Part shown: piece by piece, positions 1 to 9,689 of the stretch
How positions within the stretch are numbered: the stretch's first letter is position 1
How the letters are laid out: every line of letters starts with the position of its first letter
NCBI GenBank assembly: GCA_964461715.1
Contig: CAYWVR010000020.1
Location: forward strand, 1 to 64,000
Reading direction: 5' to 3'
Length of the DNA: 64,000 nt
Source of the DNA: CAYWVR01 sp964461715
GTDB taxonomy: Bacteria > Planctomycetota > Phycisphaerae > FEN-1346
Notes under the pieces: generated by a model
The model's database searches: none
The model's input: only the letters and a program-made list of their open reading frames with translations
What the model was told of the DNA's origin: nothing
Position numbers and translations under genes: made by a program

Positions 1-2
1 TG

Positions 3-1472
<1,470 letters not shown>

Positions 1473-1483
1473 GGAGGATTCCC

Positions 1484-1717
1484 ATGCCCTGTGCATGCCT
1501 TGAGAAGAAGACCACCGTGGATCGCGTGGCCCACGTGCTTGATGCCGTGATGGACATCGATGTCGGCCAGCTCGAACAACTGGTCCAGCAGGCCCACGAG
1601 TGCGACATCAAGCAGATCAGCGATCCGCCCGAGCCGTTCCCGGTCACCCGGCAGGCGCTGCGGATGTTCTGGCACTTCCGCTGCAACCTCGAATCGGTGG
1701 AAACAAGGAGGGTCTGA
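1484..1717 (+). CDS. small hypothetical protein of mobile element
   Basis: A 77-residue ORF with a strong ribosome binding site (GAGGAGG, 1471-1477) six bases before the ATG and 11 bases after the helicase stop. It starts MPCACLEKKT, is partly helical and has no membrane segment. No family is recognised. Tight packing between the helicase and the next two ORFs suggests co-transcription in the element. Confidence 0.6.
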   Translation: MPCACLEKKTTVDRVAHVLDAVMDIDVGQLEQLVQQAHECDIKQISDPPEPFPVTRQALRMFWHFRCNLESVETRRV

Positions 1718-1719
1718 CC

Positions 1720-1959
1720 ATGGTGGATGCATTCATCCTGATTTTCGACAGGAAAGGAACCTGCTGGGAATGGCAGGAGACCTTCCCCGCCGTCCCTCGG
1801 ATTGGGGAAACGCTCTGCTTCGACGAACTGGAGAATTGCGCTACGGGCAGCTTCGACGTCCGCTGCACCATCTCGGAGGTTCAGTGGCGATGCGGTGAGA
1901 ATGTTTCGTTGCTGTTGATCGCTGACGTCGAGGAAGAGCCCTCGGGTGAAGGGGAATGA
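1720..1959 (+). CDS. small hypothetical protein of mobile element
   Basis: A 79-residue ORF beginning MVDAFILIFDRKGTCWEW, with AAGGAGGG at about 1705-1712 as ribosome binding site. Its stop overlaps the start of the next gene in an ATGA junction, so the two are probably translationally coupled. The composition suggests a small beta-rich protein. No function is assigned. Confidence 0.6.
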   Translation: MVDAFILIFDRKGTCWEWQETFPAVPRIGETLCFDELENCATGSFDVRCTISEVQWRCGENVSLLLIADVEEEPSGEGE

Positions 1960-3920
1960 CCGATCGCCCGTCCATTGCGGACGTCGCACAGGCGTACCTG
2001 GCGGCGGGTCTCTGCGTGCTTTCGGCCATCCGGGCCGAGAAGCGCCCGGCTGTGGGCCGGTGGAAGCAGTATCAGAAGAGACTGCCCACCCCGGCCGAGT
2101 TGTCCGCCTGGATGGCGAACAACCCCGACGCTGTCTGCATTCTCTGCGGCGCGGCGTCGAACAACGCCGAGATCATCGACTTCGACGGCGGCGGTGAGCT
2201 GTTCTCGGCCTGGTGGGGCCGCATTCCCGCCGACCTGCGCGAGCGGCTGGTCGTGGAGCGCACGCCATCGGGCGGCTGGCACGTGATCTACCGCTGCATC
2301 GTGGCCGTCTGCGGCAACCTGAAACTGGCGCAACGACGCGTGGGCGAGAAGACCGTCACGCTGATCGAGACTCGTGGCGAAGGCGGGCTGTTCCTCTGCG
2401 CCCCGACCGCCGGGTACGAAATCACCCAGGGCGATCTGTGCGACCTGCCGGTTCTGACCGAAGCCGAACGCGACGTTCTGCTCCAGGCGGCGTGGGATCT
2501 GAACGAGTGTCCGCCGCCGGTGGTCAATGGTCCGACGCACAGCGCTATTGTCGGCCAGAGAGGCGCGTTGTCCGTCGGACAGGCCCGAATCTCGGCGGAC
2601 AGTTCGGACAATGGCGGCTGTCCGCCAGACAGCGCCCACATGTGCGATTGTCCGTCGGACAATCGCGATGGTCGGCCGATGTCGGTGGACATGTCGCACA
2701 TCTGCGGCATCTCGGCCGATGACGCGGACAATGGCCCGCTCTCCGCCGACCGTTCGCAGAATCGCCCCATGTCGGCCGACAACGCCGACAGGCCGGGCGA
2801 TGACTTCAATGTTCGCGGAGATGTGCGGGCTGTGCTCCAGCAGCACGGCTGGGTGCGCCTGACCGACCGACAAGGCGCTGGCGGCAACGAATACTGGCGT
2901 CGCCCGGGCAAGGACTCCCATGAAAAGGGCTGGTCGGCCACGCTGAAGGAGTGTTCCGAGGGCTGGGTCTTCTACGTGTTCAGCTCGAACGCCGCGCCCT
3001 TCGAGCCGCAGACCGGCTACTTGCCGTTCGCGGTCTACACACTGCTCGAACATGGCGGAGATTTCGAACAGGCCGCCCGCTCTCTGCGGACCATGGGCTT
3101 CGGCGGCGATTCTCTGACGGACAACGCCGATGGCGTGGACATCTCGGCCATTGTGCGCCAGGGAGCGCCCTCCCCGGCCGACAATGCCGATGACGGCCTG
3201 CCTGCCATCCGGTGTCTGAAGGAACTGCTCGACACCTTTACAGGCCTGCACCCGCCGATCATCCACGGGCTGCTCCGCGAGGGCGAGACGATGAACATCA
3301 TCGCCGCCCCGAAGATGGGCAAGTCCTGGCTGGCGATCGGCCTGGCCACCTGCATCGCCAGCGGGCCGGAGCGATTCGGCATGACGGGCCGCGAGCGCGC
3401 CATGCTCTACCGGCTGGCTGTGGAAACCGGCCTGCGGGCGGGCGAGATACGGAGCCTCACGCGGGCCTCCTTCGAGCTCGACGCCACGCCGCCCGTGGTC
3501 CGCTGCCTGGCCGCGCACACGAAGAACGGCAAGCAAGCCATTCAGCCGCTATCACCCTCGGCGGCCGAGGTCTTCCGGGACTTCCTCGCCCTGAAGGCTC
3601 CGGCGACACCTGCATTCACGCTGCCGAAGAAGCATCTCATCGCGGACATGGTCCGCGAGGACCTGGCGGCGGCCGGCATCCCCTTCCGCGACGACGCCGG
3701 GCGGAAGGTCGACTTCCACGCGCTGCGGCACACCTTCATCACAAACTTGGCCAGGGCCGGCGTCCATCCTCGCATCGCGCAGAAGTTGGCCCGGCACTCG
3801 ACGGTCGACCTCACGATGTCCCACTACACGTTCGTCGCCCTGGAGGACAACGTGCGCGCCGTCGCCGCCTTGCCCGACCTCGACGCGACCGACGCGACGG
3901 CGGCCGAGGAGGCCGGTTGA
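1956..3920 (+). CDS. chimeric prim-pol/AAA replication protein fused to tyrosine recombinase catalytic domain
   Basis: 654 residues. Residues about 8-170 look like a bifunctional primase-polymerase domain (AAGLCVLSAIRAEKRP, a D-F-D acidic motif, SGGWHVIYR). A low-complexity SADN/SDNG-rich linker follows (about 190-290), then an accessory segment, then the start of a RepA/AAA_25-like ATPase with Walker A APKMGKSW (about 3304-3330). Right after CIASG the sequence switches to the catalytic half of a phage-type integrase: ETGLRAGEIRSLT (catalytic Arg), HTKNGK, HALRHTF, LARHS and SHYTF (Tyr nucleophile near 3825). The ATPase lacks Walker B onwards and the integrase lacks its core-binding domain, so this appears to be an in-frame deletion fusion of two genes. 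It could be a real scar or an assembly join. The recombinase part alone might still catalyse, but this is uncertain. Confidence 0.75.
   Translation: MTDRPSIADVAQAYLAAGLCVLSAIRAEKRPAVGRWKQYQKRLPTPAELSAWMANNPDAVCILCGAASNNAEIIDFDGGGELFSAWWGRIPADLRERLVVERTPSGGWHVIYRCIVAVCGNLKLAQRRVGEKTVTLIETRGEGGLFLCAPTAGYEITQGDLCDLPVLTEAERDVLLQAAWDLNECPPPVVNGPTHSAIVGQRGALSVGQARISADSSDNGGCPPDSAHMCDCPSDNRDGRPMSVDMSHICGISADDADNGPLSADRSQNRPMSADNADRPGDDFNVRGDVRAVLQQHGWVRLTDRQGAGGNEYWRRPGKDSHEKGWSATLKECSEGWVFYVFSSNAAPFEPQTGYLPFAVYTLLEHGGDFEQAARSLRTMGFGGDSLTDNADGVDISAIVRQGAPSPADNADDGLPAIRCLKELLDTFTGLHPPIIHGLLREGETMNIIAAPKMGKSWLAIGLATCIASGPERFGMTGRERAMLYRLAVETGLRAGEIRSLTRASFELDATPPVVRCLAAHTKNGKQAIQPLSPSAAEVFRDFLALKAPATPAFTLPKKHLIADMVREDLAAAGIPFRDDAGRKVDFHALRHTFITNLARAGVHPRIAQKLARHSTVDLTMSHYTFVALEDNVRAVAALPDLDATDATAAEEAG
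2560..2800. repeat. cluster of TGTCCG/CGGACA palindromes inside the prim-pol gene
   Basis: Short TGTCCG, CGGACA and (C/G)GACAA motifs recur many times here. The best example is a perfect palindrome with 11-bp arms at 2644-2654 and 2656-2666 around one base (GCGATTGTCCG). A few similar GGACA/GACAA motifs recur at about 3115-3180. The protein over this stretch is a low-complexity SADN/SDNG linker. The array resembles replication-initiator binding sites (iterons), but codon-level repetition of the linker could also produce it. Confidence 0.5.
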
Positions 3921-4121
3921 GGCGCGGAGGGCTTGGCACGACAGGCGCGACCAGAATAGGCGAGGCCGGGCGAGGCCAGGCTGGGCGGGCCTCGGCGTGG
4001 AGCCCCGTTCTACCCTCAGCGCCAGCCTCCGCATTTGGCGGACTTTTACGGACAGAAACGCCTACGGTCGCGGACAGCATCGGACGCAAAACGCCGTTTT
4101 CGGGCCGGAAAAGGCGATTTT

Positions 4122-4199
4122 TGGCGCGCCTGGCAGGATTCGAACCTGCGACCTACGGTTTAGAAGACCGTTGCTCTCTCCGGGCTGAGCTACAGGCGC
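4122..4199 (-). tRNA. tRNA-Arg(TCT), CCA encoded
   Basis: On the minus strand the cloverleaf reads acceptor GCGCCTG/CAGGCGC, D-stem GCTC/GAGC, anticodon stem ACGGT/ACCGT with loop CTTCTAA (anticodon TCT, reading AGA), and T-arm GCAGG-TTCGAAT-CCTGC. A discriminator G and an encoded CCA follow. It is 75 nt without CCA. The 3' end faces the recombinase-bearing gene that ends at 3920, the classic layout for an element integrated at a tRNA 3' end. The 200 bases between them hold no gene that I can support. Confidence 0.95.
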
Positions 4200-4212
4200 G
4201 CCCGCTGCGGGC

Positions 4213-4241
4213 ATTCTAGAGAGTCGGCCGGGCAGCGTCCA
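4213..4241 (-). promoter_or_regulatory. sigma-70-type promoter for tRNA-Arg
   Basis: On the minus strand, -35 TGGACG (4236-4241), a 17-base spacer and -10 TAGAAT (4213-4218) lie 14 bases upstream of the tRNA 5' end. The match to TTGACA/TATAAT and the spacing are good. Confidence 0.6.
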
Positions 4242-4281
4242 TTCTTTACCGGTTCGGGCGGCGGGGCGTCTGGGATAGCCG

Positions 4282-5166
4282 CTACATGCGGCCCAGACCC
4301 TCGATGACGTGGTAGACGGCCTGGGTGCCGTCGCGGCCGTGACCCTGGGCGCTGGCGGCCCGTATGAGCGTCTCGGCCAAGGCGGCCCCGGGCAACGGCA
4401 GGCCCATCTCGTGGGCGGCCTCGTGCGCAAGACGCAGGTCCTTGAGCTGGTAATCGATGAAGAAGCCCGGCTGGTCGTCGCCGGCCACCATCTTCGGGCC
4501 GAGGTTCGAGAGGATCCAACTCCCCGCGGCCCCCGAGGAGACGGCCCGGAGCATGGCCTGGCGGTCGATGTCGGCGGCCGCGGCCAGGGCGATGGCCTCT
4601 GCCGCCGCCACCAGGTGCAGCCCCCCGAGAATCTGGTTGCAGAGCTTGACGAGATAGCCCGCCCCCGGCCCGCCGCAGTAGGTGATCGTCTTGCCCATCG
4701 TCTCGAGGACCGGCAGGGCCCGGTCAAAGTCGGCCCGGTCCCCGCCGACCATGATCGAGAGGGTGCCCTGCTGGGCTCCGACGTCGCCGCCCGAGATGGG
4801 GGCGTCGAGGAACCCCGCGCCCTTCTCTTTCAGCCCGGCGTGGCATTCCCGGGCCGCCGAGGGCGCAACGGTCGAGCAGTCGACGGCGATCATGCCCTCG
4901 CGGGTCCCCTCGACGACCCCGCCCTCGCCCAGCACCACCGCCAGGACGTCGGGCGTGTCGGAGACGCACGAGAAGCAAAGGTCGACGCGGGCGGCGACCT
5001 CGGCCGGCGAGTCGACCACCGTGGCCCCGGCGTCGGCCAGCGGGCGGGTCTTCTCGCGCGTGCGGTTGTAGACGGTCATGGGATAGCCCGCCTTGAGGGC
5101 GTTCAGGGCCATCGGGCCGCCCATAATGCCCAGGCCGATGAAACCGACGGTCGTCTTCTCGTTCAC
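4282..5166 (-). CDS. 3-hydroxyacid dehydrogenase family (tartronate semialdehyde reductase-like)
   Basis: 294 residues from a GTG start with GAGGAG upstream. The N-terminal Rossmann motif GFIGLGIMGGPMA binds NAD(P). DAPISGGDVGAQQGTLSIM is the substrate-loop signature, and KLCNQ holds the expected catalytic lysine. Length is typical of the GarR/MmsB/GLYR family, which interconverts 2- or 3-hydroxyacids and their semialdehydes. The GTG overlaps the TGA of the upstream iron-sulfur gene (GTGA), implying translational coupling. The exact substrate cannot be read from sequence; neighbouring sugar-type enzymes favour a sugar-acid or glyoxylate pathway. Confidence 0.85.
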   Translation of the reverse strand: MNEKTTVGFIGLGIMGGPMALNALKAGYPMTVYNRTREKTRPLADAGATVVDSPAEVAARVDLCFSCVSDTPDVLAVVLGEGGVVEGTREGMIAVDCSTVAPSAARECHAGLKEKGAGFLDAPISGGDVGAQQGTLSIMVGGDRADFDRALPVLETMGKTITYCGGPGAGYLVKLCNQILGGLHLVAAAEAIALAAAADIDRQAMLRAVSSGAAGSWILSNLGPKMVAGDDQPGFFIDYQLKDLRLAHEAAHEMGLPLPGAALAETLIRAASAQGHGRDGTQAVYHVIEGLGRM

Positions 5167-6098
5167 GGTGAGGTCTCCTCTTCGGCGTCCTTTGACGGCG
5201 GCGGCTCGAGCAGCCCCCACCGGGGACGCTCGATCAGCGGATTTGTGAACCGGGCCTTGATGCGGCCGGTCTTCTCCAGGTGGTCGAGGCACGAGCGGAT
5301 GCACCCCCGGCCCACGCAGATCGACAGGTGCCGGAACCGCCGCTGCAGGAACGCGCTGTAGGACGGCGGCTCGCCGGGCTTCTCGGACCCGTTCCAGAAG
5401 GGCGAGAACCGCGGATCGTCGCCGCGATGGACCACGCCGCAAGCCCTTGCGTCGAACGGAGCGTGGCCGTAGGTGTGGTCGCCGATCCGGACCTCGACAG
5501 TCCGCTCGTCACCGATGGCCCCGGCCTGGCACCCGCGGACGCAGGAGAGGCACCCGTCGCAGATGCTGCCCTCAAAGAGGGGCGTCGGCTCGAGCTCGAC
5601 GTCCGTGAAGACGGCGAAGACGCGCTGCCGCGGGCCGAACTCGGGGGTCAGGAGAAGCTTCGAGAGGCCCAGCTCGCCCAGCCCCGCCGCCACCCCGATG
5701 ACGCGAAGCGAAATCATCCCGTCCGGGCCGAACGGCTGGTCGCCGCGGGTCGGGCGGCCGGAGTGCGGGTGGAAGGGGTTGTGGACGGGGACGCTCGTCG
5801 CGCCGGCGTCCTCGAGGGCCAAGCACACGGCCCGCAGCACCTTCGGTCCCACGACCTCGTTCAGGTACCAGTACCCGTCGCAGTTGTAGGCCTGCCAGTA
5901 GCAGCCCTCCTCGACGGCCTTGAAGGCCCCGCGGGGCTGCCGCACGGCCACGGCGATGACGGTCCGGGTGGGCGGGAAGATCGTGTGCGGGTGGAACTCG
6001 GGCGGGGCCCCCTCGAAGCGCTCCATGGGGGCGAAGCCGACGAGGTCGGCCCCCGCATCCTTGGCCACCGTGCGGACTTGCTCGGTCAACGTCGACAC
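5163..6098 (-). CDS. QueG-like [4Fe-4S] iron-sulfur protein
   Basis: 311 residues from a GTG preceded by GGAAGGAG at a good distance; in-frame sequence further upstream lacks a ribosome binding site. The C-terminal half has a ferredoxin-like cluster CDGCLSCVRGC plus a second cysteine set CVGRGCIRSC. The N-terminal part (LVGFAPMERFEG, TVIAVAV) resembles the epoxyqueuosine reductase / reductive-dehalogenase-like fold. True QueG carries two complete CxxCxxCxxxCP clusters, so this is a relative rather than a confident queG. It is coupled to the downstream hydroxyacid dehydrogenase by a 4-base overlap. Substrate unknown. Confidence 0.65.
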   Translation of the reverse strand: MSTLTEQVRTVAKDAGADLVGFAPMERFEGAPPEFHPHTIFPPTRTVIAVAVRQPRGAFKAVEEGCYWQAYNCDGYWYLNEVVGPKVLRAVCLALEDAGATSVPVHNPFHPHSGRPTRGDQPFGPDGMISLRVIGVAAGLGELGLSKLLLTPEFGPRQRVFAVFTDVELEPTPLFEGSICDGCLSCVRGCQAGAIGDERTVEVRIGDHTYGHAPFDARACGVVHRGDDPRFSPFWNGSEKPGEPPSYSAFLQRRFRHLSICVGRGCIRSCLDHLEKTGRIKARFTNPLIERPRWGLLEPPPSKDAEEETSP

Positions 6099-6155
6099 GC
6101 CGGGCTCCTTCCGTGGCCCCTGCCTGGCCCTATTGTGCATCCGGCGCGGCGCATT

Positions 6156-6532
6156 TCAAGGGCGGCGCTGGGTCCCGTCGGGCCAGCGGACCGTCCAGTC
6201 GGGGTCGGTCTCGTCGCAGGGATGCCGGGCGGCCAGGGCCTCGTCGAAGTCGACGGCGCTGACGGCATTGCCGAGGATGGGCCCGTTCCGCCAGTATCCC
6301 CCCCCATCATCAGATGCCACAGTTCCTCGGTGTTCCGTGGATCCTTGCCGAGGAGGGCGGGGGTCACGTGTCGCTGGAGGGCCGCCTGGACGGCAAAGGG
6401 ACGCTGGGTGAAGGTCCCGCAGCCCAGGCCCGTGAGGCCCGGTTCGGTGGTCGAGATGCGGGCGACGACAAACCGGTGCCGATGGGGCTGGGTGAGGAAC
6501 GCCTCGACGCGCGTGATGGCAAGGTCGGCCAC
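6156..6532 (-). pseudogene. enolase-superfamily (mandelate racemase/mannonate dehydratase-like) remnant
   Basis: The GTG-started frame gives MADLAITRVEAFLTQPHRHR...NTEELWHLMMGG, the capping domain of the family. At an 8-base C run on the plus strand (about 6298-6305) the frame is lost and continues in another frame as YWRNGPILGNAVSAVD. It then jumps straight to what looks like the family C-terminus (FDEALAARHPC, DWTVRWPDGTQRRP) before the stop at 6156. The whole barrel with the metal and acid/base residues is missing. It is therefore a decayed gene with an internal deletion and a frameshift. It lies 11 bases after the SDR stop, so it was once co-transcribed with it. Confidence 0.75.
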
Positions 6533-6543
6533 GCCCGGTCCCC

Positions 6544-7353
6544 TCAGACGGCGATGCCGGGCGGGCTGAGCTGCACGACAAGGCCGCCATCGAGGTATAG
6601 AATCTGGCCGGTGATGTAGGCGGCGGAGGCGGAGGCAAGGAAAGCCACGGCGGCGCCGCTCTCGTCGGGGTGCCCCGACCGGCCGAGGGGGATGTACTCG
6701 GAGTTGTCCGAGACCAGGGAGCCGAGGGGCTTGTCGCGGCGATACGGGCGCGTCGCCCCCGGAGCGACGGAGTTGACGCGGATGTTGTGCGGCGCGAGCT
6801 CGACAGCCATGACCCGGGTCAGCGAATCCATGGCCCCCTTGAAGGCGTCGTAGCCCGCCATGCCGCGATGGGCCCGCAGGCCCCCGACACTCGAGATGTG
6901 GCAGATGGAGCCGCCCCCGGCCTCGGCCATGTGGGCCGCCACCGGCCGGCTCATGTTATAGAGCATCCGCATATTGCTCTCGAAGGTGGCGACGTAGGTC
7001 TCCTCGTCCAGATCGAGGAAGGACTTCGAGCCGAGGCGCGCGGCATTGTTGACGAGGCAGTCGACACGGCCGAACTCCTCGAGGGCCGCGTCGAGCACGG
7101 CCCGGGCGTCCTCGGCCTTCGAGAGGTCCGCTTGGACGAAGAGGCACTCGGCGCCGCGGCCCTTCAGGAGGTCGGCGAAAGCCTGGCCGTCGTCGATCGA
7201 CCGGGCCGAGAGCACCAGCCGCATCCCCTGGGTCGCCAGCACGCCGGCGATCCCGCAGCCGATGCCCCGGCTCGTGCCGGTGACGATGGCGGTCTTGCCG
7301 GCAAGGCCGGGCAGCTTCATGTCGGGCCAGCTCAGTCCAATATCGTCGCTCAT
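6544..7353 (-). CDS. SDR-family oxidoreductase
   Basis: 269 residues with GAGGAG before the ATG. The classical short-chain dehydrogenase signature is complete: TGTSRGIG (NAD(P) binding), NNAA (about residue 97), HISSVGG with the catalytic serine, and YDAFK with the catalytic Tyr-Lys pair, ending with a typical GQILYLDGG. Expected activity is NAD(P)-dependent oxidation or reduction of a hydroxyl/keto group in the cytoplasm. Its association with a hydroxyacid dehydrogenase, an enolase-superfamily remnant and a divergent glycosidase points to sugar or sugar-acid catabolism. The substrate is not determinable. Confidence 0.9.
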   Translation of the reverse strand: MSDDIGLSWPDMKLPGLAGKTAIVTGTSRGIGCGIAGVLATQGMRLVLSARSIDDGQAFADLLKGRGAECLFVQADLSKAEDARAVLDAALEEFGRVDCLVNNAARLGSKSFLDLDEETYVATFESNMRMLYNMSRPVAAHMAEAGGGSICHISSVGGLRAHRGMAGYDAFKGAMDSLTRVMAVELAPHNIRVNSVAPGATRPYRRDKPLGSLVSDNSEYIPLGRSGHPDESGAAVAFLASASAAYITGQILYLDGGLVVQLSPPGIAV

Positions 7354-7458
7354 GGTCTCCTCGGCTTGTCGGGACGGTCCCGCCGCCTTACGTGCTGAGG
7401 GGCTAACCTACCGCAGCGCCGCAGGCGACGCAACACTTGGACTTTCGGGATTTTGCAG

Positions 7459-7491
7459 TTCCCATTCCCGGCGGAGGCGGCATAATGGGAA
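7459..7491. promoter_or_regulatory. operator-like inverted repeat with -10-like CATAAT upstream of GH42-like gene
   Basis: TTCCCATT (7459-7466) and AATGGGAA (7484-7491) form perfect 8-bp arms across 17 bases. The right arm overlaps CATAAT (7481-7486), a good -10 hexamer for the gene at 7530. This sits in the divergent SDR/glycosidase intergenic region, where a local repressor would be expected. No regulator gene is nearby. Confidence 0.45.
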
Positions 7492-7529
7492 GTTTTAGGG
7501 ACCCGAGAAACGAAGGGAAGAATCGCAGC

Positions 7530-9674
7530 ATGCCCGAATCCGACCCGTTCCTGAGCGACCTGTACGACCGTCTCCACCAAACGCCCATGCAGGAGAAGCT
7601 GCGGCGCATTCGACCCATCCCCGTCGGGGTGGTCTTCATCGAGTGGCCCGGGATGACCATGGAGGACATCCGGCGGCACTTCCGGATGATGAAGGACCTG
7701 GGCTTCACATGCCTCAAGGGCCTCATGCTCTGCCCGGAGACAGACCGCCGGGCCGTCGAGCACCTGGCCCTGGATGAAGGTCTCATTCCCTGGTGGTACG
7801 ATGAGGCGGGCTGGGAGGACCTCACGGACGAGCTTCTGGAGGGGCTTGGAATCTCGCCCGACGCGCCGCCCGAGGAAATCCGCCAGAATTCGCGGCTGCG
7901 TGCCCACCAGGATAAGCTCATGCGCGAGCGGATCGACCGCGGACCGCCGCCGCGGGGGCTCGGCCGCGACCGCGAGGAGGACGAGTTGTTCAGCTTCGAC
8001 ATGGACCTCTCGGCCAAGGCCGTGGGCAAGTTCGTCGCCTTCCTCAGGGAGACCTACGGGACCATCGAGGCCCTCAACGAGGCGTGGAACGTCCACCACG
8101 CGGGTATCCCGGGCGCGGGCGGTCGCCACGGGCGGCGGGGGTGGGAGTCGTGGGAGGAGCTGGAGGCGGCCCTGCCCGAGGCCATCGGCACCCGCGAGTA
8201 TCGCCGCATCCGCGACGTCATCCGCTTCAAGGCGGACCTGATGATCGCGCGGATCCGGCGGCGTTGCGAGGCGGTCCTGGAGCACGATCCCCACGCCCCG
8301 ACGCGGGCCGGCGGCGAGATGGGCCTGTTCCTCCCCTTTGCCGCCCGTGCCACCGACATGGAGGGCATCGCCGGGACGATGAGCGAGCTGGGCTCGTTCT
8401 ACCCGTCGATTCACCTGGCGTGGCATTTCGAGGAGGTCGACTTCGAGATCGTTCGGCCCGTCTACATGCAGGCCAGCCTCGTGCAGGACTGGATGAAGGG
8501 CGGATGGACGGCGGCGTGGGAATCGACGGGCGGCCCGCAGCATCTCTCCGGCGCCAAGGGCTGGACCCCGGAAGCGGCGGTCGAGACGGCGGGCTTCACC
8601 GTCGACGGGGGCGTGATGACGCAACTGATGCTCTCATACCTGGCGGCAGGATTCCGCGGCTTCGGGTTCTGGTGCTGGAACGCCCGGACGGCCGGCCTCG
8701 AGGCCGGCGAGTATGCCCTGCTGGACCGGAACCTGGAGCCGTCGAGCCGGGCCCTCCAGGCGGGCCGCATCGGCCACGCCGCCCAGCGCCTCCGCGACGA
8801 GCTCTGGCAAACCCGAAAGGAACCGGTCGTCGGCCTGTTCCAGGACTTTGAGAACGACGCGATGTGGGCGGCCCTCTCCGTCCACAACCGCGACAAGTAC
8901 CGCCACACGCCCGTCCAGGCCCGCATCGGCGCGGCCCGGGCGCTCATCGACGCCAACGTCCCGTGGGAGCACGTGACGGCCGGCGACCTGCGCAGCGGCT
9001 TGGCCGCACGCTACAAAAGCATCTATCTGCCGGCCGTCCTGAACCTGCCCGCGGACCTCGTCGACATCCTGGCGGCCTACGTCGAGGCGGGCGGGCGGCT
9101 GGTCCTCGATCTGCCCGGGGCGTGGCTCGACGAGTATGGCCGGCTGCTGGCGACCGGGCCGGGCACGCCGTTCGAGCGGATCTTCGGGTGCACGGTCCGC
9201 GACATGCAGTACGCGCGGAACGTCCCGCGAAGCATCGAAGGCCGACCGCTCGGGAGCTTCGTGGCGGACCTTGGCCTGACGAAGGCGAAGGTGGTCCTGG
9301 AGTACGATCAGGGCGGCCCGGCGGTGACCGAGGCCGAGTGCGGGAAGGGAACGGCCTGCGTCCTGGCCTACGAGGCGTCGCTCATGTGCCGCCGGCCGGG
9401 CAACACACCGGGCGAGGCGCGGCTGGTGCGGTTCGCACTCGGTCCGCACACCTCGCCCTACGCCTGCCGCGAGGCCATCGTCTATCGCTTGGCCGCACCC
9501 GAGGCCGACCACTACTTCCTCATCAACGACGGGGAGGCCGTCGACGCCCGCCTCGACACGAAGGCCTTCCGGTATGCCCGCATCACCGACGCGGTGAGCG
9601 AGGAAGAGCTGGAGCCGGGCGCGCCGATCGCCCTACCCCGCTACGGCGGACGGTGGCTGCGCTTCGAGAAGTGA
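7530..9674 (+). CDS. GH42-like glycoside hydrolase (beta-galactosidase-type)
   Basis: 714 residues from the ATG preceded by GAAGGGAAG; the frame is also open to a TTG at 7437 but without ribosome binding site support. The N-terminal barrel contains ideal GH42 sequence YGTIEALNEAWN (about residue 180), a mid-barrel WESTGGPQH likely carrying a catalytic Glu, and GFGFWCWNAR. The second half (IYLPAVLNLPADLVDILAAY, GGRLVLDLPG) matches the beta-galactosidase trimerisation domain. No signal peptide is seen, so it probably acts in the cytoplasm on imported oligosaccharides. Its stop is 15 bases from the convergent propeller gene stop. The specific sugar is unknown. Confidence 0.75.
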   Translation: MPESDPFLSDLYDRLHQTPMQEKLRRIRPIPVGVVFIEWPGMTMEDIRRHFRMMKDLGFTCLKGLMLCPETDRRAVEHLALDEGLIPWWYDEAGWEDLTDELLEGLGISPDAPPEEIRQNSRLRAHQDKLMRERIDRGPPPRGLGRDREEDELFSFDMDLSAKAVGKFVAFLRETYGTIEALNEAWNVHHAGIPGAGGRHGRRGWESWEELEAALPEAIGTREYRRIRDVIRFKADLMIARIRRRCEAVLEHDPHAPTRAGGEMGLFLPFAARATDMEGIAGTMSELGSFYPSIHLAWHFEEVDFEIVRPVYMQASLVQDWMKGGWTAAWESTGGPQHLSGAKGWTPEAAVETAGFTVDGGVMTQLMLSYLAAGFRGFGFWCWNARTAGLEAGEYALLDRNLEPSSRALQAGRIGHAAQRLRDELWQTRKEPVVGLFQDFENDAMWAALSVHNRDKYRHTPVQARIGAARALIDANVPWEHVTAGDLRSGLAARYKSIYLPAVLNLPADLVDILAAYVEAGGRLVLDLPGAWLDEYGRLLATGPGTPFERIFGCTVRDMQYARNVPRSIEGRPLGSFVADLGLTKAKVVLEYDQGGPAVTEAECGKGTACVLAYEASLMCRRPGNTPGEARLVRFALGPHTSPYACREAIVYRLAAPEADHYFLINDGEAVDARLDTKAFRYARITDAVSEEELEPGAPIALPRYGGRWLRFEK

Positions 9675-9689
9675 TGCGGGAGCGAACGG

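Noticed and set aside
1881..3536. Minus-strand ORF of 551 codons opposite the prim-pol gene
   Set aside because: The plus-strand frame has clear domains; the antisense product is low-complexity.
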